A stretch of DNA of 64,000 bases from Leptolyngbya sp. SIO1E4 (lineage in GTDB: Bacteria > Cyanobacteriota > Cyanobacteriia > Phormidesmidales > Phormidesmidaceae), in NCBI GenBank assembly GCA_010672825.2, contig JAAHFU020000006.1:1-64000 (forward strand), given 5' to 3'. The position numbers were made by a program, and so were the translations under genes. Positions 16,358 to 25,551 of this stretch are shown piece after piece. The notes under the pieces are model-generated. The model was not told where the DNA came from. It was given only the letters and a program-made list of their open reading frames with translations, and ran no database searches. Every line of letters starts with the position of its first letter. Position 1 is the stretch's first letter.

Positions 16358-16779
16358 AAGTTTCCTCCAGGGTTGCCTTCGCAGGCTATCTCATCGAAGG
16401 CGAACAAACCCGTTTGGTGAGTCAGAAGCTGGCGGACGGTGATGGTGTCTTTACCCTGTTGCGCGAACTCTGGCCAGTAGGTGCAGACGCGCGCTTCGTA
16501 GTCAAGCCAGCCCCGCAAATGGGCGATCGCCAGCGTCATCGCCGCTAGCCCCTTAGTGGCCGAATAGACGACGACCATCGTGTCCGCGTCCCAAGGCTCG
16601 CCGGTATCTTTATTGCGCACACCGCCCCAAAGATCAACCACCTTCTCGCCTTGGTGGTATACGCAACAGGCACTCCCTAGTTCGTGTCGCCGCGAGAAAT
16701 TCTCAGCGAATACACTGCGTACAGCTTCAAAACCGGCGTTCACATGCCCTTCAATACGAATTGCGATGTGATGTTTCAT
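16354..16779 (-). pseudogene. Serine beta-lactamase-like hydrolase (EstB type), N-terminal fragment
   Basis: From the ATG at 16779 (MKHHIAIRIEGHVNAGF) about 141 residues cover the start of a class-C beta-lactamase/esterase domain, including the nucleophile motif SATK (about 72) and LLTHQTGL. Full-length members have about 380-400 residues; the Tyr and the KTG-like box are missing. The frame ends inside the ribosome-binding site of the next gene, consistent with a deletion. Confidence 0.8.
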
Positions 16780-16822
16780 AGAGCAAAACCGCTCCTGGTC
16801 AAAATTGCTCAGCAATCGAGCC

Positions 16823-18298
16823 CTAATAATCAAACTGACTACCCCCTACACCCGCAGGCATCGGTTCCTTAGACTCTGGTTTCTCCACCACAATGCATTC
16901 AGTGGTGAGGGTCATCGCGGCAATGGAGGCCGCATTTTGGAGCCCGCTGCGGGTCACTTTCACCGGGTCAACGATGCCCGCTTCAAACAGGTTGACAAAC
17001 TTGTTGGCGATCGCATCGTACCCCACCTCAAACTCCCGCTCTTTGATGTACTCAGCAATGACGGCTCCGTTGTGACCGGCATTGTCTGCAATGCGGCGGA
17101 TGGGTGCATAGAGAGCCCGAGCCACAATCAGCGCCTCGGTCAATTCCTCTGCATCCAAGTGGTCTTGCGCCCAGGTTTCGAGTTGGGGAGCGAGGTGGGC
17201 CAACGTGGTACCACCGCCGGGGACAATCCCTTCCTCCACTACAGCCTTGGTCGAGTTAATGGCATCCTCCAGCTTATATTTGCGGTCTTTCATTTCAGTC
17301 TCGGTGGCGGCCCCTATCTTAATGATGGCGACACCACCAGAGAGTTTAGCCAGACGCTCCTGCAATTTTTCCTGGTCATAGTCAGAGGCGGCTGCGTCGA
17401 TTGACCTGAGCCCCCGTCAAAACGGCAATGTCTTGCAGGATGGCTTTGTGGCGATCGCCAAACCCAGGGGCTTTAACGGCGACAACCTGCAAGACTCCCC
17501 GCAGTTGGTTGACCACCAGCGTGGCTAAGACTTCTTTTTCGATATCTTCAGCGATAATCAGCAGTGGCTTACCCGCTTTTGTAACCGACTCTAATATCGG
17601 CAACAAATCTTGGATGAGGGTGATTTTCTTATCCGTGAGCAGCAAGTAAGGCTCATCCAGCAAGGCTTCCATCCGCTCGGCATCGGTCGCAAAGTAAGGC
17701 GATATATACCCGCGGTCGAAGCGCATCCCTTCGGTGATTTCCAGCTCAGTGGTCATCGATTTGCCTTCTTCCAGAGAGATGGCGCCTTCCCGACCCACTT
17801 TTTCCATGGCCGTGGCAATCATGTCACCAATCTCTGGGTCATTGCCCGCTGAGATGGTGCCGACTTGAGCGATTGCGGTTGCATCCTCAACCGGACGAGC
17901 ATGGGCTTTGATTTGCTCCACGACAAAATCAGCCGCTTTTTCAATGCCATGTCGGATGGCCATCGCATTGAAAAAGCGGCCACATTACGCAGCCCTTCCT
18001 TAACAATGGCTTGGGCCAGCACAACGGCAGTGGTAGTGCCATCACCGGCAACGTCATTGGTTTTAGAGGCAGCTTGCCGAATCAAGGCAGCGCCTGTATT
18101 TTCGACATGGTCTTCCAGTTCAATTTCCTTGGCGATTGTGACGCCATCATTGATAATTTGAGGCTCTCCAAATTTTCTTTCCAGAACCACATTTCGACCC
18201 CGAGGCCCTAACGTCACAGCAACAGCTTCGGATAAAAGATCAATTCCTCTTTCTAGAGCATGACGAGCGTCAGCACTATAAAAAATAGATTTAGCCAT
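16823..18298 (-). pseudogene. groEL: Chaperonin GroEL, broken by a frameshift and an internal deletion
   Basis: Three frames together cover GroEL. 18298 to about 17970: [20 protein letters not shown] through the ATP site [16 protein letters not shown] to LRNVAA. 17963-17382: [15 protein letters not shown] to LTGAQV. 17365 to 16823: [23 protein letters not shown], to the end [11 protein letters not shown]. Lesion 1 (about 17965-17980) is a frameshift where the sequence has become a perfect 16-bp inverted copy of 17932-17947. Lesion 2 (about 17400) removes roughly 60-65 apical/intermediate-domain residues between TGAQV and [12 protein letters not shown] and also shifts frame. No functional chaperonin can be made; another groEL presumably exists elsewhere. 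Confidence 0.9.
17932..17980. repeat. Perfect 16-bp inverted repeat at the groEL frameshift
   Basis: GCCGCTTTTTCAATGC (17932-17947) and its exact reverse complement (17965-17980), 17-nt spacer. On the gene strand the upstream arm replaces the codons expected for the conserved AAGANAM segment, so it looks templated by the other arm. Confidence 0.9.
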
Positions 18299-18455
18299 TG
18301 CAATCTCCTCCTAATTTTAAAGGTATACAATTAGGTGTATTCCTCAAGGCGAGAAGCTATCCTTGCGTAGAAGTCAGAATTTAGGAAATCGGGTCCGTTT
18401 CCCGTCGACTGTTCCTTGTTCCCTGCCAATCTCTACTAAGCCTCCTGGGCTTCAA

Positions 18456-18773
18456 TTAGCTATCTGTGAGTGTTGCCAAAAGATCCCTCTCTGAAACTAA
18501 GACATGGTCTTCATGCCCTAGTACGATGTCAGTCCCTCCATATTTTGAATAGAGGACTCGATCGCCGACCTTGACATCAATCGGTTGGAAGGAACCATCC
18601 TTTTTATGACTACCGGGTCCAACCGCGATCACTTCCCCTATCTGGGGTTTCTCCTTCACAGTATCCGGAAGTAAAATCCCACCTTCTGTCCGTTCTTCAG
18701 GGGCGCTGACCTTTACAAGAATGCGATCATCCAAAGGCTTTACCGTCGTAAGCTTCAAAGCTATTGTTGCCAT
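18456..18773 (-). CDS. groES: Co-chaperonin GroES
   Basis: 105 residues from [20 protein letters not shown]. Mobile loop [21 protein letters not shown] and the conserved [25 protein letters not shown] end are intact; length matches the family. The stretch GGAGGAGGTCTT followed by repeats of TCTTATG makes an in-frame ATG at 18788 equally well placed, so the N terminus could be five residues longer. No CIRCE element (TTAGCACTC-N9-GAGTGCTAA) is visible upstream; instead the direct-repeat promoter at 18896-18926 is present, an unusual control for groES. The following groEL is a pseudogene, so this GroES must serve another chaperonin or be on its way out. Confidence 0.92.
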   Translation of the reverse strand: MATIALKLTTVKPLDDRILVKVSAPEERTEGGILLPDTVKEKPQIGEVIAVGPGSHKKDGSFQPIDVKVGDRVLYSKYGGTDIVLGHEDHVLVSERDLLATLTDS

Positions 18774-18895
18774 AAGACATAAGACCATAAGACCTCCTCC
18801 TACCGGGGAAACCAAAGGTAGATAAAAACTAGGTTGAGTATAATTTTTAGAAATACTTAAACCCAATCATTCTCAGATTTGTATTACTACGATTA

Positions 18896-18926
18896 ATGCT
18901 AATAAAACAATATGAGGAAGTTATGA
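18896..18926 (-). promoter_or_regulatory. Direct-repeat promoter, site 4 (groES)
   Basis: Gene strand: TCATAACTTCCTCA (18926-18913), 11 nt, then TAGCAT (18901-18896). Leader about 115 nt. Confidence 0.8.
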
Positions 18927-18996
18927 TCCCATCTACCCATCCACTCATTCACCCTCTTCTACAGGTACTTCATTTAGATGCAGATCCTGAGGTCGC

Positions 18997-21117
18997 CTAC
19001 TGGATTGCTTGATGCAGGGCTGCTTTGGTCATCGTAGCGATCGCGCTATCGGTCGCCTTGGGGAGTTGATAATGTTTTCCCCCAGCCTGCTTGGCAAGTT
19101 CTGCCATCAGCCCAGTAGAGACAAACTTACGCTCAGTATCAATCACCAGCAAACGCATATCTAGAGCTCTGATTCTGGCGGCAATTTCCAGAAGCTCGGC
19201 CTTGAGGTCAGGTTTCTCTTCCTGCCAGAGGGGTTCCTCAAGAGAGCGTGCCAGGGGAATGTTGGCGCGACCATCGGTGATCAGCACCAAAATGACCTGG
19301 CCGATATCTTTCGTCAGCAGGGCATTGGTCCCGACTCGAACCGCCTGAGCCAAGGCGTGGGCCAGGGGCGATCCACCCCCACAAGGCAAATGCTCTAACC
19401 GTTTGCGCGCAGCGGTGATCGACCGGGTCGGGGGTAATAAGACTTCTGCTTTCTCTTCTCGGAAGTGGATGAGGGCGACCTGATCACGATGGCGATAAGC
19501 CTCCGCTAAAATCTGCAGAGCGGCCCCCTTGGCAGCCTGCATGCGGTTCAACGCCATGGAGCCCGAGGCATCGACGACAAAAATCACCAGGGCACCGGCT
19601 TTACGGGCCAATCGCTTGATGCGAATATCCTCTTCTTCAACCACCACTCGACGCCCTGGCTGACGGCGACGGCGGGCAATTTGGTGAGGGGCTGCAGCCC
19701 TTAAGGTGGCATCCACGGCAATCCGCTTAATCTCTCCTTTTGGAAACACCGGCTTCACGTAGCGGCCTCGGTCTTGGGAGAAAATTAGGCTGCGGCTACC
19801 CGCTTTGCCGCGTCGTCGCCTGATGTGGGCAAAATCAAGCACCGACGGATCAAGGATGACGCTCTCGGGATCCAAGAGAAATTCTTCGGGGATTTCGAGG
19901 TCTTCTGGCTCGGGTTGCTCCTGGTCTACCGTGTCTTCTGGCTCGGGGGATGCTTCAGGAGTCGTTTCGGGTGGAGGTGGGGGCGGTTGCTCCGGCGGCA
20001 TTTCGATAATCGCCGCTCGGGGCACAATGGCAAGTTCGACAGCACAGCGTAAATCCTCGGCATTCACCGCCAAGCGACCGTTCAAAACGGCATGGGCCTT
20101 GGCAACGCGCACGGCAAACAACTCAGCCCGATGCCCTTCTACATCCCCTCGAATAGCCTCATTCACGAGATAGGCAATTTGCTCCGGTTTAATGGTGACT
20201 GTCGGCAGCCACTCGCGCGCCAACACAATTTGGGTGGTGAGTTCCTCAATCTCGTCAGCGTGTTGCTGCAGAAATCGCTGCGGCGATTCGGCATAGCGCT
20301 GGGCACGCTCCACCACTTCGACCCGGTCATTAAGGCTCAAGGGCATGTCTGCAGACAGAACGATCGCAAAGCGATCGAGCAAATGAGTCCGCAGATGGCC
20401 CTCTTGCGGATTATAAGTAGCAATGAACAGCGGTTTGCAGGGATGCTGAAAACTAATTCCCTCTCGTTCGATGGTGTTGACGCCATCGGTTAAAACGGTG
20501 ATGAGCAGGTTCGTAGTGTGTTCATCGAGCAAATTGATTTCATCGACATACAGCACCCCCCGATGGGCTTCGGCCAGCAAGCCGGGTTGAAACACAGAGT
20601 CTCCTCGCTTGATGGACTGGCTGACATCGACCGAGCCCAGCAATCTATCTTCCGTTACCCCTAGCGGCACTTGAATGAAAGGGGTTGGGATGAGGGTGGT
20701 GGCGCTGCTGCGATCGGCTGGGCTCAAGCCATCTGCATATTTGCGTTGGATCTCGTCATCCCACTCGGATGGATTGTTGGGATCACAGTTGCAGCAGGAG
20801 CCTTTCACCACTTCAATAGGTGGGAGCAGGGCGTGGAGGGCTCGGGCCATAACCGATTTGGCGGTCCCCCGACGACCCGCGATAATCACACCCCCCAAAC
20901 CGGGATCGACACCGATTAACAAAAGCGCTAGTTTAATCGCCGCTTGATTGACGATCGCCGTTAAGGGAAAGGCTTGGATGGCTGCCTGACCCGCAGGAGC
21001 GATCGCAGTGGAGACCTCAGGCAGTCCAGCTTGCGTCGCTCCAACACCATCAACTTCACTAGATCTCATCGCTTGAGCTTTGGATAAGCCGAATGGGGCA
21101 GAAGAAATTACGAGCAT
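18997..21117 (-). CDS. chlD: Magnesium chelatase subunit D (ChlD)
   Basis: 706 residues, the D subunit that with ChlI and ChlH inserts Mg into protoporphyrin IX in chlorophyll synthesis. AAA+ domain with Walker [21 protein letters not shown] (about 75-94) and Walker [12 protein letters not shown] (about 190). A proline/acid-rich linker ([18 protein letters not shown], about 378-400) is followed by a C-terminal integrin-I/VWA domain with [15 protein letters not shown] (about 515). The N terminus has some 45 extra residues before the conserved [10 protein letters not shown]; later in-frame starts are possible. The upstream region contains a weaker direct-repeat promoter (21152-21182). Whether this is the only chlD or a second, condition-specific copy cannot be told here. 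Confidence 0.9.
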   Translation of the reverse strand: MLVISSAPFGLSKAQAMRSSEVDGVGATQAGLPEVSTAIAPAGQAAIQAFPLTAIVNQAAIKLALLLIGVDPGLGGVIIAGRRGTAKSVMARALHALLPPIEVVKGSCCNCDPNNPSEWDDEIQRKYADGLSPADRSSATTLIPTPFIQVPLGVTEDRLLGSVDVSQSIKRGDSVFQPGLLAEAHRGVLYVDEINLLDEHTTNLLITVLTDGVNTIEREGISFQHPCKPLFIATYNPQEGHLRTHLLDRFAIVLSADMPLSLNDRVEVVERAQRYAESPQRFLQQHADEIEELTTQIVLAREWLPTVTIKPEQIAYLVNEAIRGDVEGHRAELFAVRVAKAHAVLNGRLAVNAEDLRCAVELAIVPRAAIIEMPPEQPPPPPPETTPEASPEPEDTVDQEQPEPEDLEIPEEFLLDPESVILDPSVLDFAHIRRRRGKAGSRSLIFSQDRGRYVKPVFPKGEIKRIAVDATLRAAAPHQIARRRRQPGRRVVVEEEDIRIKRLARKAGALVIFVVDASGSMALNRMQAAKGAALQILAEAYRHRDQVALIHFREEKAEVLLPPTRSITAARKRLEHLPCGGGSPLAHALAQAVRVGTNALLTKDIGQVILVLITDGRANIPLARSLEEPLWQEEKPDLKAELLEIAARIRALDMRLLVIDTERKFVSTGLMAELAKQAGGKHYQLPKATDSAIATMTKAALHQAIQ

Positions 21118-21151
21118 CTCTGAAGGTCAACCCGCACTCTATTCCACCCTC

Positions 21152-21182
21152 ATTCAATCAGTAGACTGTGAGATTCCTATGA
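21152..21182 (-). promoter_or_regulatory. Direct-repeat promoter, site 5 (chlD), weak
   Basis: Gene strand: TCATAGGAATCTCA (21182-21169), 11 nt, TTGAAT (21157-21152). Direct repeat good, -10 poor. Confidence 0.5.
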
Positions 21183-21223
21183 GCTAAACGTTTTGGTTGA
21201 ATCAGCATCTGGCCGCAGAATGC

Positions 21224-21566
21224 TTATGAGTCTGACTCCCAAGCATTCACAGTGAGCGTGTAACGCCCGTACTGGCCGGAACTGTATGAAGTTGCCCGGA
21301 TGGTGTAGCGTCCTGTTTCCATGGGGCGATAGGTGATTTCAGCATCAAGACTGCCTAATCCATCGTCATTTTGAGCAATTTCATAGCCGTTGGGATTCAA
21401 CAGCACCAGGTAGGGATCAAAATCGTCGCTTTCCATGGTGATTGTGATCCGTTGTCCTTCATAAGCCGGGAAAGTATAGTCTTGGTAAGCAGCGTTGCCT
21501 CTGGTCCAAAGCCTAGGCAGGCTACTGGTGAGTTCTCCATCCGGAACTGATAAAGGAGTTCCACAA
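21224..21566 (-). pseudogene. Pre-peptidase C-terminal (PPC) domain fragment
   Basis: The open frame from an upstream stop near 21567 to 21224 reads DGELTSSLPRLW, then AAYQDYTFPAYEGQRITITM, SDDFDPYLVLLNPNGYEIAQ, RPMETGRYTIRATSYSSGQY and YTLTVNAWESDS: one complete PPC beta-sandwich, normally appended to secreted peptidases or TPR proteins. There is no start codon before it other than an internal ATG at 21436, so the catalytic or TPR part has been lost. Confidence 0.65.
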
Positions 21567-21628
21567 GCCTAACGTCCTTCCGAAGCGATAGCTGGAAAAC
21601 TTGTGGATACTGGATTTATCACTTTTGC

Positions 21629-22350
21629 CTACCCGATCACCCCTTCTTGCTGTAGCCAACGCTCTGCATCCAAGGCCGCCATGCAACCCGTGCCGGCAGC
21701 CGTGATGGCTTGGCGATAGACTTTGTCTTGAACGTCGCCGCAGGCAAAAACTCCCACAATACTGGTTTGCGTGGAGTCGGGCAAGGTGAAAATATAGCCT
21801 TGATTATCCATTTTGAGCCAAGGTCCAAAAATCTCAGTATTCGGGCGATGGCCAATCGCAATAAAAATTCCCTGGATCGGTAAGCAAGAACTAATTCCAG
21901 TGCTGACTTCTTCTAGCACTAGACCTTCGACAGTGTGTTTACCCAGGATGTCTTTAACTTGAGTATTCCAAACCAAAGAAATTTTTTCGTGATGAAAGAC
22001 CTGCTTTTGCATTGCCTGTGAAGCTCGCAGGCGATCGCGACGGTGAATAATATGTACATGAGAGGAAAAACGGGTGAGGGAAAGCGCATTTTCCATGGCC
22101 GCATCCCTTCCCCCGACGACAGCCACAGATTGATCTTTGAAAAAGGCACCATCACAAATGGCACAGGTTGAGACTCCACGCCCAACTAAACGCCGTTCAT
22201 TTGCTAACCCGAGCCACTTAGGGGAAGCCCCAGTCGCAATAATCACAGCATCGCCTGCAGCAACGGGGCATCATCAATCTGCAGCTTAAACGGATGACCT
22301 GAGAAATCAACTTTTGTCGCAACGCCATACTTCAACCGTGCGATGTTCAA
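21629..22350 (-). pseudogene. trxB: Thioredoxin reductase, truncated and frameshifted
   Basis: The frame 22246-21629 encodes the NADPH domain and C terminus of TrxB: VIIATGASPKWLG, redox motif CAICD, VVGGRDAAMENALSL, and FAP-type ending GVFACGDVQDKVYRQAITAA. Upstream, another frame carries RLKYGVATKVDFSGHPFKLQ up to about 22262, so an indel lies near 22250-22262. The N-terminal FAD domain (about 70 residues) is absent. Full-length enzymes have about 310 residues. Non-functional remnant. Confidence 0.8.
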
Positions 22351-22400
22351 CAGGATGCAGAGTCATAGTGAATGCCTACGCTCTCAGTCAGCAAAAAAGC

Positions 22401-23291
22401 TTATGCGGCTATCTCTTGGCCTCGGACGACGCGTTTGCCTCGCAGCGCGCCACGGGTTTCAGTCACGACGGTACACTGCCCCGTGTGCCCCTCCCGCTCG
22501 TAGTAGATAATGACCCAGTCATGGGTTTTACCGAGTTTATGGGCTCGGAAAGTGTTGGAGTAGAGGGCGCTAAACCACCATCCGTCTCGTTTGAGGTGCA
22601 TAACAGGCAGCCATCGTTTACCTTGTGGATTAAATCGACGGGGGGCAATGGTCTGTAGCTGACCCGCCTTGGCAAGGCGACGATATTGAGCATCAATGTC
22701 GAGGATGAGAGATATGGGCGGTTGTAATTCACCAGGTCTCTTGAGAGCGTGGGTCGACTGCCACCGCTTCACTCGAATACGCTGACTTGAAGAACGATTG
22801 AGCATAGCTTCTAAGGCATCGCCAACTAGCTGGATTCGACCTTTGCCAAACCCTTTCACTGTGTCGAGCTTGCCCGTATGGGCGGCCAGTTCTAATTCCT
22901 CTAACGTTTCAATCTTCAGGTCTTGATAGATCCGGCGGGCCAGCACCGGCCCTATGCCAGGAATTGTTCTGAAGCGGTCCTCAGGCGAGACTTCTTCAAG
23001 TAAGCGGTTGAGTAGACTTAGCTCACCGGTATGAATCAGTTCTTCAAGCGACAGTGACAAACGGTGGCCAATGTGAGGCAACCTTTCTAGACCCGTAGTC
23101 CCCTCATTTTGAAAAACCTCTACGACGGAACTCTTCAGTGAGCGAATGGTTTGAGCCGCCTCCCGATAAGCTCTAACGCGATAATAATTAGCCCCCTGAA
23201 TTTCCAAAAGATCGCCAATCTGCTCCAAGATATTTGCAATCTCATCATTGGAGAATGGAAAACATTTCCTCGGCATAGCGGTTGAATTCAT
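22401..23291 (-). CDS. Helix-hairpin-helix protein with PolX-like N terminus but no polymerase domain
   Basis: 296 residues. Residues about 10-160 match the N-terminal 8-kDa-like and fingers HhH region of family X DNA polymerases: IANILEQIGDLLEIQGANYY, RVRAYREAAQTIRSL, LERLPHIGHRLSLSLEEL, RTIPGIGPVLARRIYQDL and KGFGKGRIQLVGDALEAML. Instead of the nucleotidyltransferase palm there is a different C-terminal domain (LDIDAQYRRLAKAGQLQTI, APRRFNPQGKRWLPVMHL, WWFSALYSNTFRAHKLGKTH, DWVIIYYE, CTVVTETRGALRGKRVVRG). I know this two-part arrangement from other bacterial proteins annotated only as HhH proteins. DNA binding is likely; catalysis unknown. An alternative start is the ATG at 23276. Confidence 0.75.
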   Translation of the reverse strand: MNSTAMPRKCFPFSNDEIANILEQIGDLLEIQGANYYRVRAYREAAQTIRSLKSSVVEVFQNEGTTGLERLPHIGHRLSLSLEELIHTGELSLLNRLLEEVSPEDRFRTIPGIGPVLARRIYQDLKIETLEELELAAHTGKLDTVKGFGKGRIQLVGDALEAMLNRSSSQRIRVKRWQSTHALKRPGELQPPISLILDIDAQYRRLAKAGQLQTIAPRRFNPQGKRWLPVMHLKRDGWWFSALYSNTFRAHKLGKTHDWVIIYYEREGHTGQCTVVTETRGALRGKRVVRGQEIAA

Positions 23292-23513
23292 GGCTTAATG
23301 GCATTGCGCAGTCGCAACAAAAACTGCACTACACCTCTCCTCTATTATCCAATATCCAAATCGGTTTGGATTAAAATTAAAGTCTAAATCTAGCTAGATT
23401 CTCACCCAAATAATTGATGGATATTATATGACGAAAATAAATCTCACCTGCATGATAGTCTCGAGCTGAGAATAAAGCTTTCATTCTCAAGTGCAACCTT
23501 TAAAGTACCTTAA

Positions 23514-23545
23514 TATAGAATTAATCCCCTATAGAATTAATCCCC
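23514..23545. repeat. 16-bp tandem repeat upstream of cyAbrB
   Basis: TATAGAATTAATCCCC occurs twice head to tail (23514-23529, 23530-23545), about 57 bp before the cyAbrB start; possibly an operator or promoter duplication. Confidence 0.7.
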
Positions 23546-23601
23546 TTGTGAAATAAGCTATTCTAGAGATAGAAGAATCGAACTTTTATTTATTAAGTAT
23601 T

Positions 23602-24014
23602 ATGAGGAAATTTTTGCCCATTCCATTGACAGGGAAACGTTTGCTCCAGAAAGTCGAAAAACTGACTCACTTATCTAGACGTGAGAAGGCACAAGAGTGT
23701 GGCTATTCCATTTTACTAAGTGGGGTGATGTCAGAGTCGATCTAAGATCCTTTGTGGAAGCTCTATTAGTTGCCGTAGATCTGAAAATCGCTGTGGAAGC
23801 AGTGGCCGAGCATAGACCGAGGAAACTCACTTGCATTGCGACTGTGAATAAGAAAAATCAGATAGTCATTGGAACTGCTTACGCAAGGTTGATGGATTTA
23901 ACCCCAGGTGACGAGTTTGAGATTAAGCTGGGTTACAAACATATTCATCTGATGCAGATTGCCAACAACAATAATATTGATGACGTTAATGAGGAAGTTT
24001 CTTTAGCAGCTTAA
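23602..24014 (+). pseudogene. cyAbrB-type transcriptional regulator, single-base frameshift
   Basis: From ATG 23602 the first frame gives PLTGKRLLQKVEKLTHLSRR then EKAQECGYSI, the normal beginning of cyanobacterial AbrB proteins. The second frame continues FTKWGDVRVDLRSFVEALLV and the C-terminal DNA-binding part IATVNKKNQIVIGTAYARLM, then LTPGDEFEIKLGYKHIHLM. Adding one T to the TTTT run at about 23708-23711 restores one open frame of normal length with CGYSIFTKWGD. cyAbrBs control carbon/nitrogen balance and hydrogenase genes in other cyanobacteria. Either a fresh loss or a homopolymer read error; otherwise the protein looks functional. Confidence 0.8.
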
Positions 24015-24140
24015 AAGGTTTCACTGAAAGATTTTCGATGCTTTGTTGGACTACTCTCAAGAGAACTCTTAACTCAGGAGAATCGCTTCATTCAGCCCAG
24101 TAGTGTGTTTGTCAAGTATTGAATAATTGAGGAGGAAGTT

Positions 24141-24704
24141 ATGCAACTACCGCTGCAGATAACATTCCGTAACCTTCCACCCTCTGATGCCATCACAGCC
24201 AGCATTCGGAAACATGCTGATAAATTGAATCGGTTTTATGATCGGATTATGGGCTGTCGGGTCGTGGTTGACGCCCCTCCTCGGCACCATCATAAGGGGA
24301 ATCTTTATCAAGTACGCATTGACTTGACAGTTCCCCACAAAGAACTGGTGGTGAATCACGAGTCACCTGCCCATCAAGCCTATGAGGATATTTATGTGGC
24401 AATTCGGGATGCTTTTGCCGCAGCTCAGCGTCAACTGATGACGTATGCTCAGTGTCGTCGACATCAGGTCAAAAGTCATGCGACCCCTCCCTACGAACGT
24501 ATTGTCAACCTATTCCCCAGTGAGGGATATGGTTTCATTAAAACGCCTGAGGGGCATGAAATTTACTTCCATAAAAATAGCCTCTTGAATCGAAGATTTA
24601 GCGAGCTAGAAATCGGTGACCCAGTGCGGTTCGCCCTAGAGGAAGGCGATCTCGGTTCTCAGGCAAGTACCGTCAGACTTATCGGTAAACACCATCGGCT
24701 TTAA
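24141..24704 (+). CDS. HPF/RaiA-type ribosome hibernation factor fused to a cold-shock domain
   Basis: 187 residues. Residues 1-110 form the HPF/YfiA beta-alpha-beta fold that binds the 30S decoding region (LPLQITFRNLPPSDAITASI, KHADKLNRFYDRIMGC, HKGNLYQVRIDLTVPHKEL). Residues about 118-187 are an S1/CspA-like domain (ERIVNLFPSEGYGFIKTPEG, IYFHKNSLLNRRF) instead of the dimerising C-terminal domain of long HPF. A strong ribosome-binding site (GAGGAGGAA) precedes the ATG. The fusion suggests ribosome silencing plus RNA binding in non-growing cells. The 3' end overlaps the convergent gene at 24701 by 4 bp. No direct-repeat promoter was found; it may be read from the cyAbrB promoter. Confidence 0.85.
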   Translation: MQLPLQITFRNLPPSDAITASIRKHADKLNRFYDRIMGCRVVVDAPPRHHHKGNLYQVRIDLTVPHKELVVNHESPAHQAYEDIYVAIRDAFAAAQRQLMTYAQCRRHQVKSHATPPYERIVNLFPSEGYGFIKTPEGHEIYFHKNSLLNRRFSELEIGDPVRFALEEGDLGSQASTVRLIGKHHRL

Positions 24705-25267
24705 TCAAAGGCCCAGTTACACAACTGAGATGGCGAGGTCATGCGGGGTTCAGGATAGGAATGCATCCCCTGCATATTCAAACTTGCCTGTTCAAAAATA
24801 ATCCAACTGGCCTGATCTTCGCCCATGCCTTCGTGATGCATCACCTCTCCCTGGCTCAGAAATAAGCGGCCCTCCGAATCCCAGGTAAATTCTTCTTGAA
24901 AAATGTCAGACCAGGTTTGTCCAAACCAAGAAATCGCTAGTCCTTCACCTTGTAACCAATCCCCGGAAACCTCTCCCCGTAGGCACACAAAGTTACCACT
25001 GTGGGGATAGCCATAGTAACCATCAACAGTGACGCCTTGCTTCACAAAATTGAGACACACTCCCGCCCCATCGCGCCAATCTTGAGGGTCGGGTTCTGTG
25101 CAAAACTGATAATTCTTATCGGGGAGATTAGTCAGCAAAGTCTCTGCCGTGAGAGAAGTATCAGCCGCCGCTATTTTTTCCAATCCAGCTGGTAAGGTTG
25201 CACTGTTAGAAAATAAAAGCCAGCCAACTAAGGGTATCAAACTAATAGAACGCTGCCAGACAGACAT
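24701..25267 (-). CDS. Secreted cyanobacterial protein of unknown function
   Basis: 188 residues. A likely signal peptide (SLIPLVGWLLFSNSATLPA) is followed by a 150-residue domain with three or four cysteines (YQFCTEPDPQDWRDGAGVC, FVCLRGEV, QLCNWAFD) that could form disulfides, and the recurring GDWLQGEGLAISWFGQTW motif. No family recognised. It has a well-formed direct-repeat promoter only about 35 bp upstream, so it belongs to the shared regulon. Confidence 0.6.
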   Translation of the reverse strand: MSVWQRSISLIPLVGWLLFSNSATLPAGLEKIAAADTSLTAETLLTNLPDKNYQFCTEPDPQDWRDGAGVCLNFVKQGVTVDGYYGYPHSGNFVCLRGEVSGDWLQGEGLAISWFGQTWSDIFQEEFTWDSEGRLFLSQGEVMHHEGMGEDQASWIIFEQASLNMQGMHSYPEPRMTSPSQLCNWAFD

Positions 25268-25294
25268 ATCACGCCTCCGGCTGCTTTTATTTAC

Positions 25295-25325
25295 ACCCTA
25301 CGGAAACAATATGGGGAAATTGTGA
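25295..25325 (-). promoter_or_regulatory. Direct-repeat promoter, site 6 (secreted unknown)
   Basis: Gene strand: TCACAATTTCCCCA (25325-25312), 11 nt, TAGGGT (25300-25295). Leader about 20 nt. Confidence 0.75.
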
Positions 25326-25520
25326 GTTTTCCAGCTGTTGTCTATTGTTGAACGCTTTGCAAGCTATGCAGATATAGCAAAGATGAGATCGCTGCCAACA
25401 TTCAATATGACCAAAATGCCGCTATCGCGGCCTGCCTGGGCCAACTTGGCTCCAACCATCTTCAGTCAGGAGGTGAAATATTATCCTAGCAGTCGTATTT
25501 TTGCCAGGAGAGTCTCTCCC

Positions 25521-25551
25521 TTATAACTTCCTCAAACTTAGCTCCTATCTT
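25521..25551 (+). promoter_or_regulatory. Direct-repeat promoter, site 7, pointing into non-coding DNA
   Basis: TTATAACTTCCTCA (25521-25534), 11 nt, TATCTT (25546-25551). No recognisable gene follows on the + strand. 25552-25841 holds only a 13-codon frame (start about 25570) and a short open stretch YDKRLALLYLELVEIANKEE ending near 25772 without a start, so the target may be a small RNA or a lost gene. Confidence 0.65.

Noticed and set aside
16823-18298. Three adjacent open frames considered as separate genes
   Set aside because: All are colinear pieces of one GroEL; the gaps are lesions.
18867-18996. Search for a CIRCE (HrcA) operator upstream of groES
   Set aside because: No TTAGCACTC or GAGTGCTAA half-sites seen.
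24050-24140. CTCAAGAGAACTCTTAACTCAGG before the hibernation factor, considered as a site
   Set aside because: Half-site spacing is 10 and 7 bp, and no -10 at the right distance.
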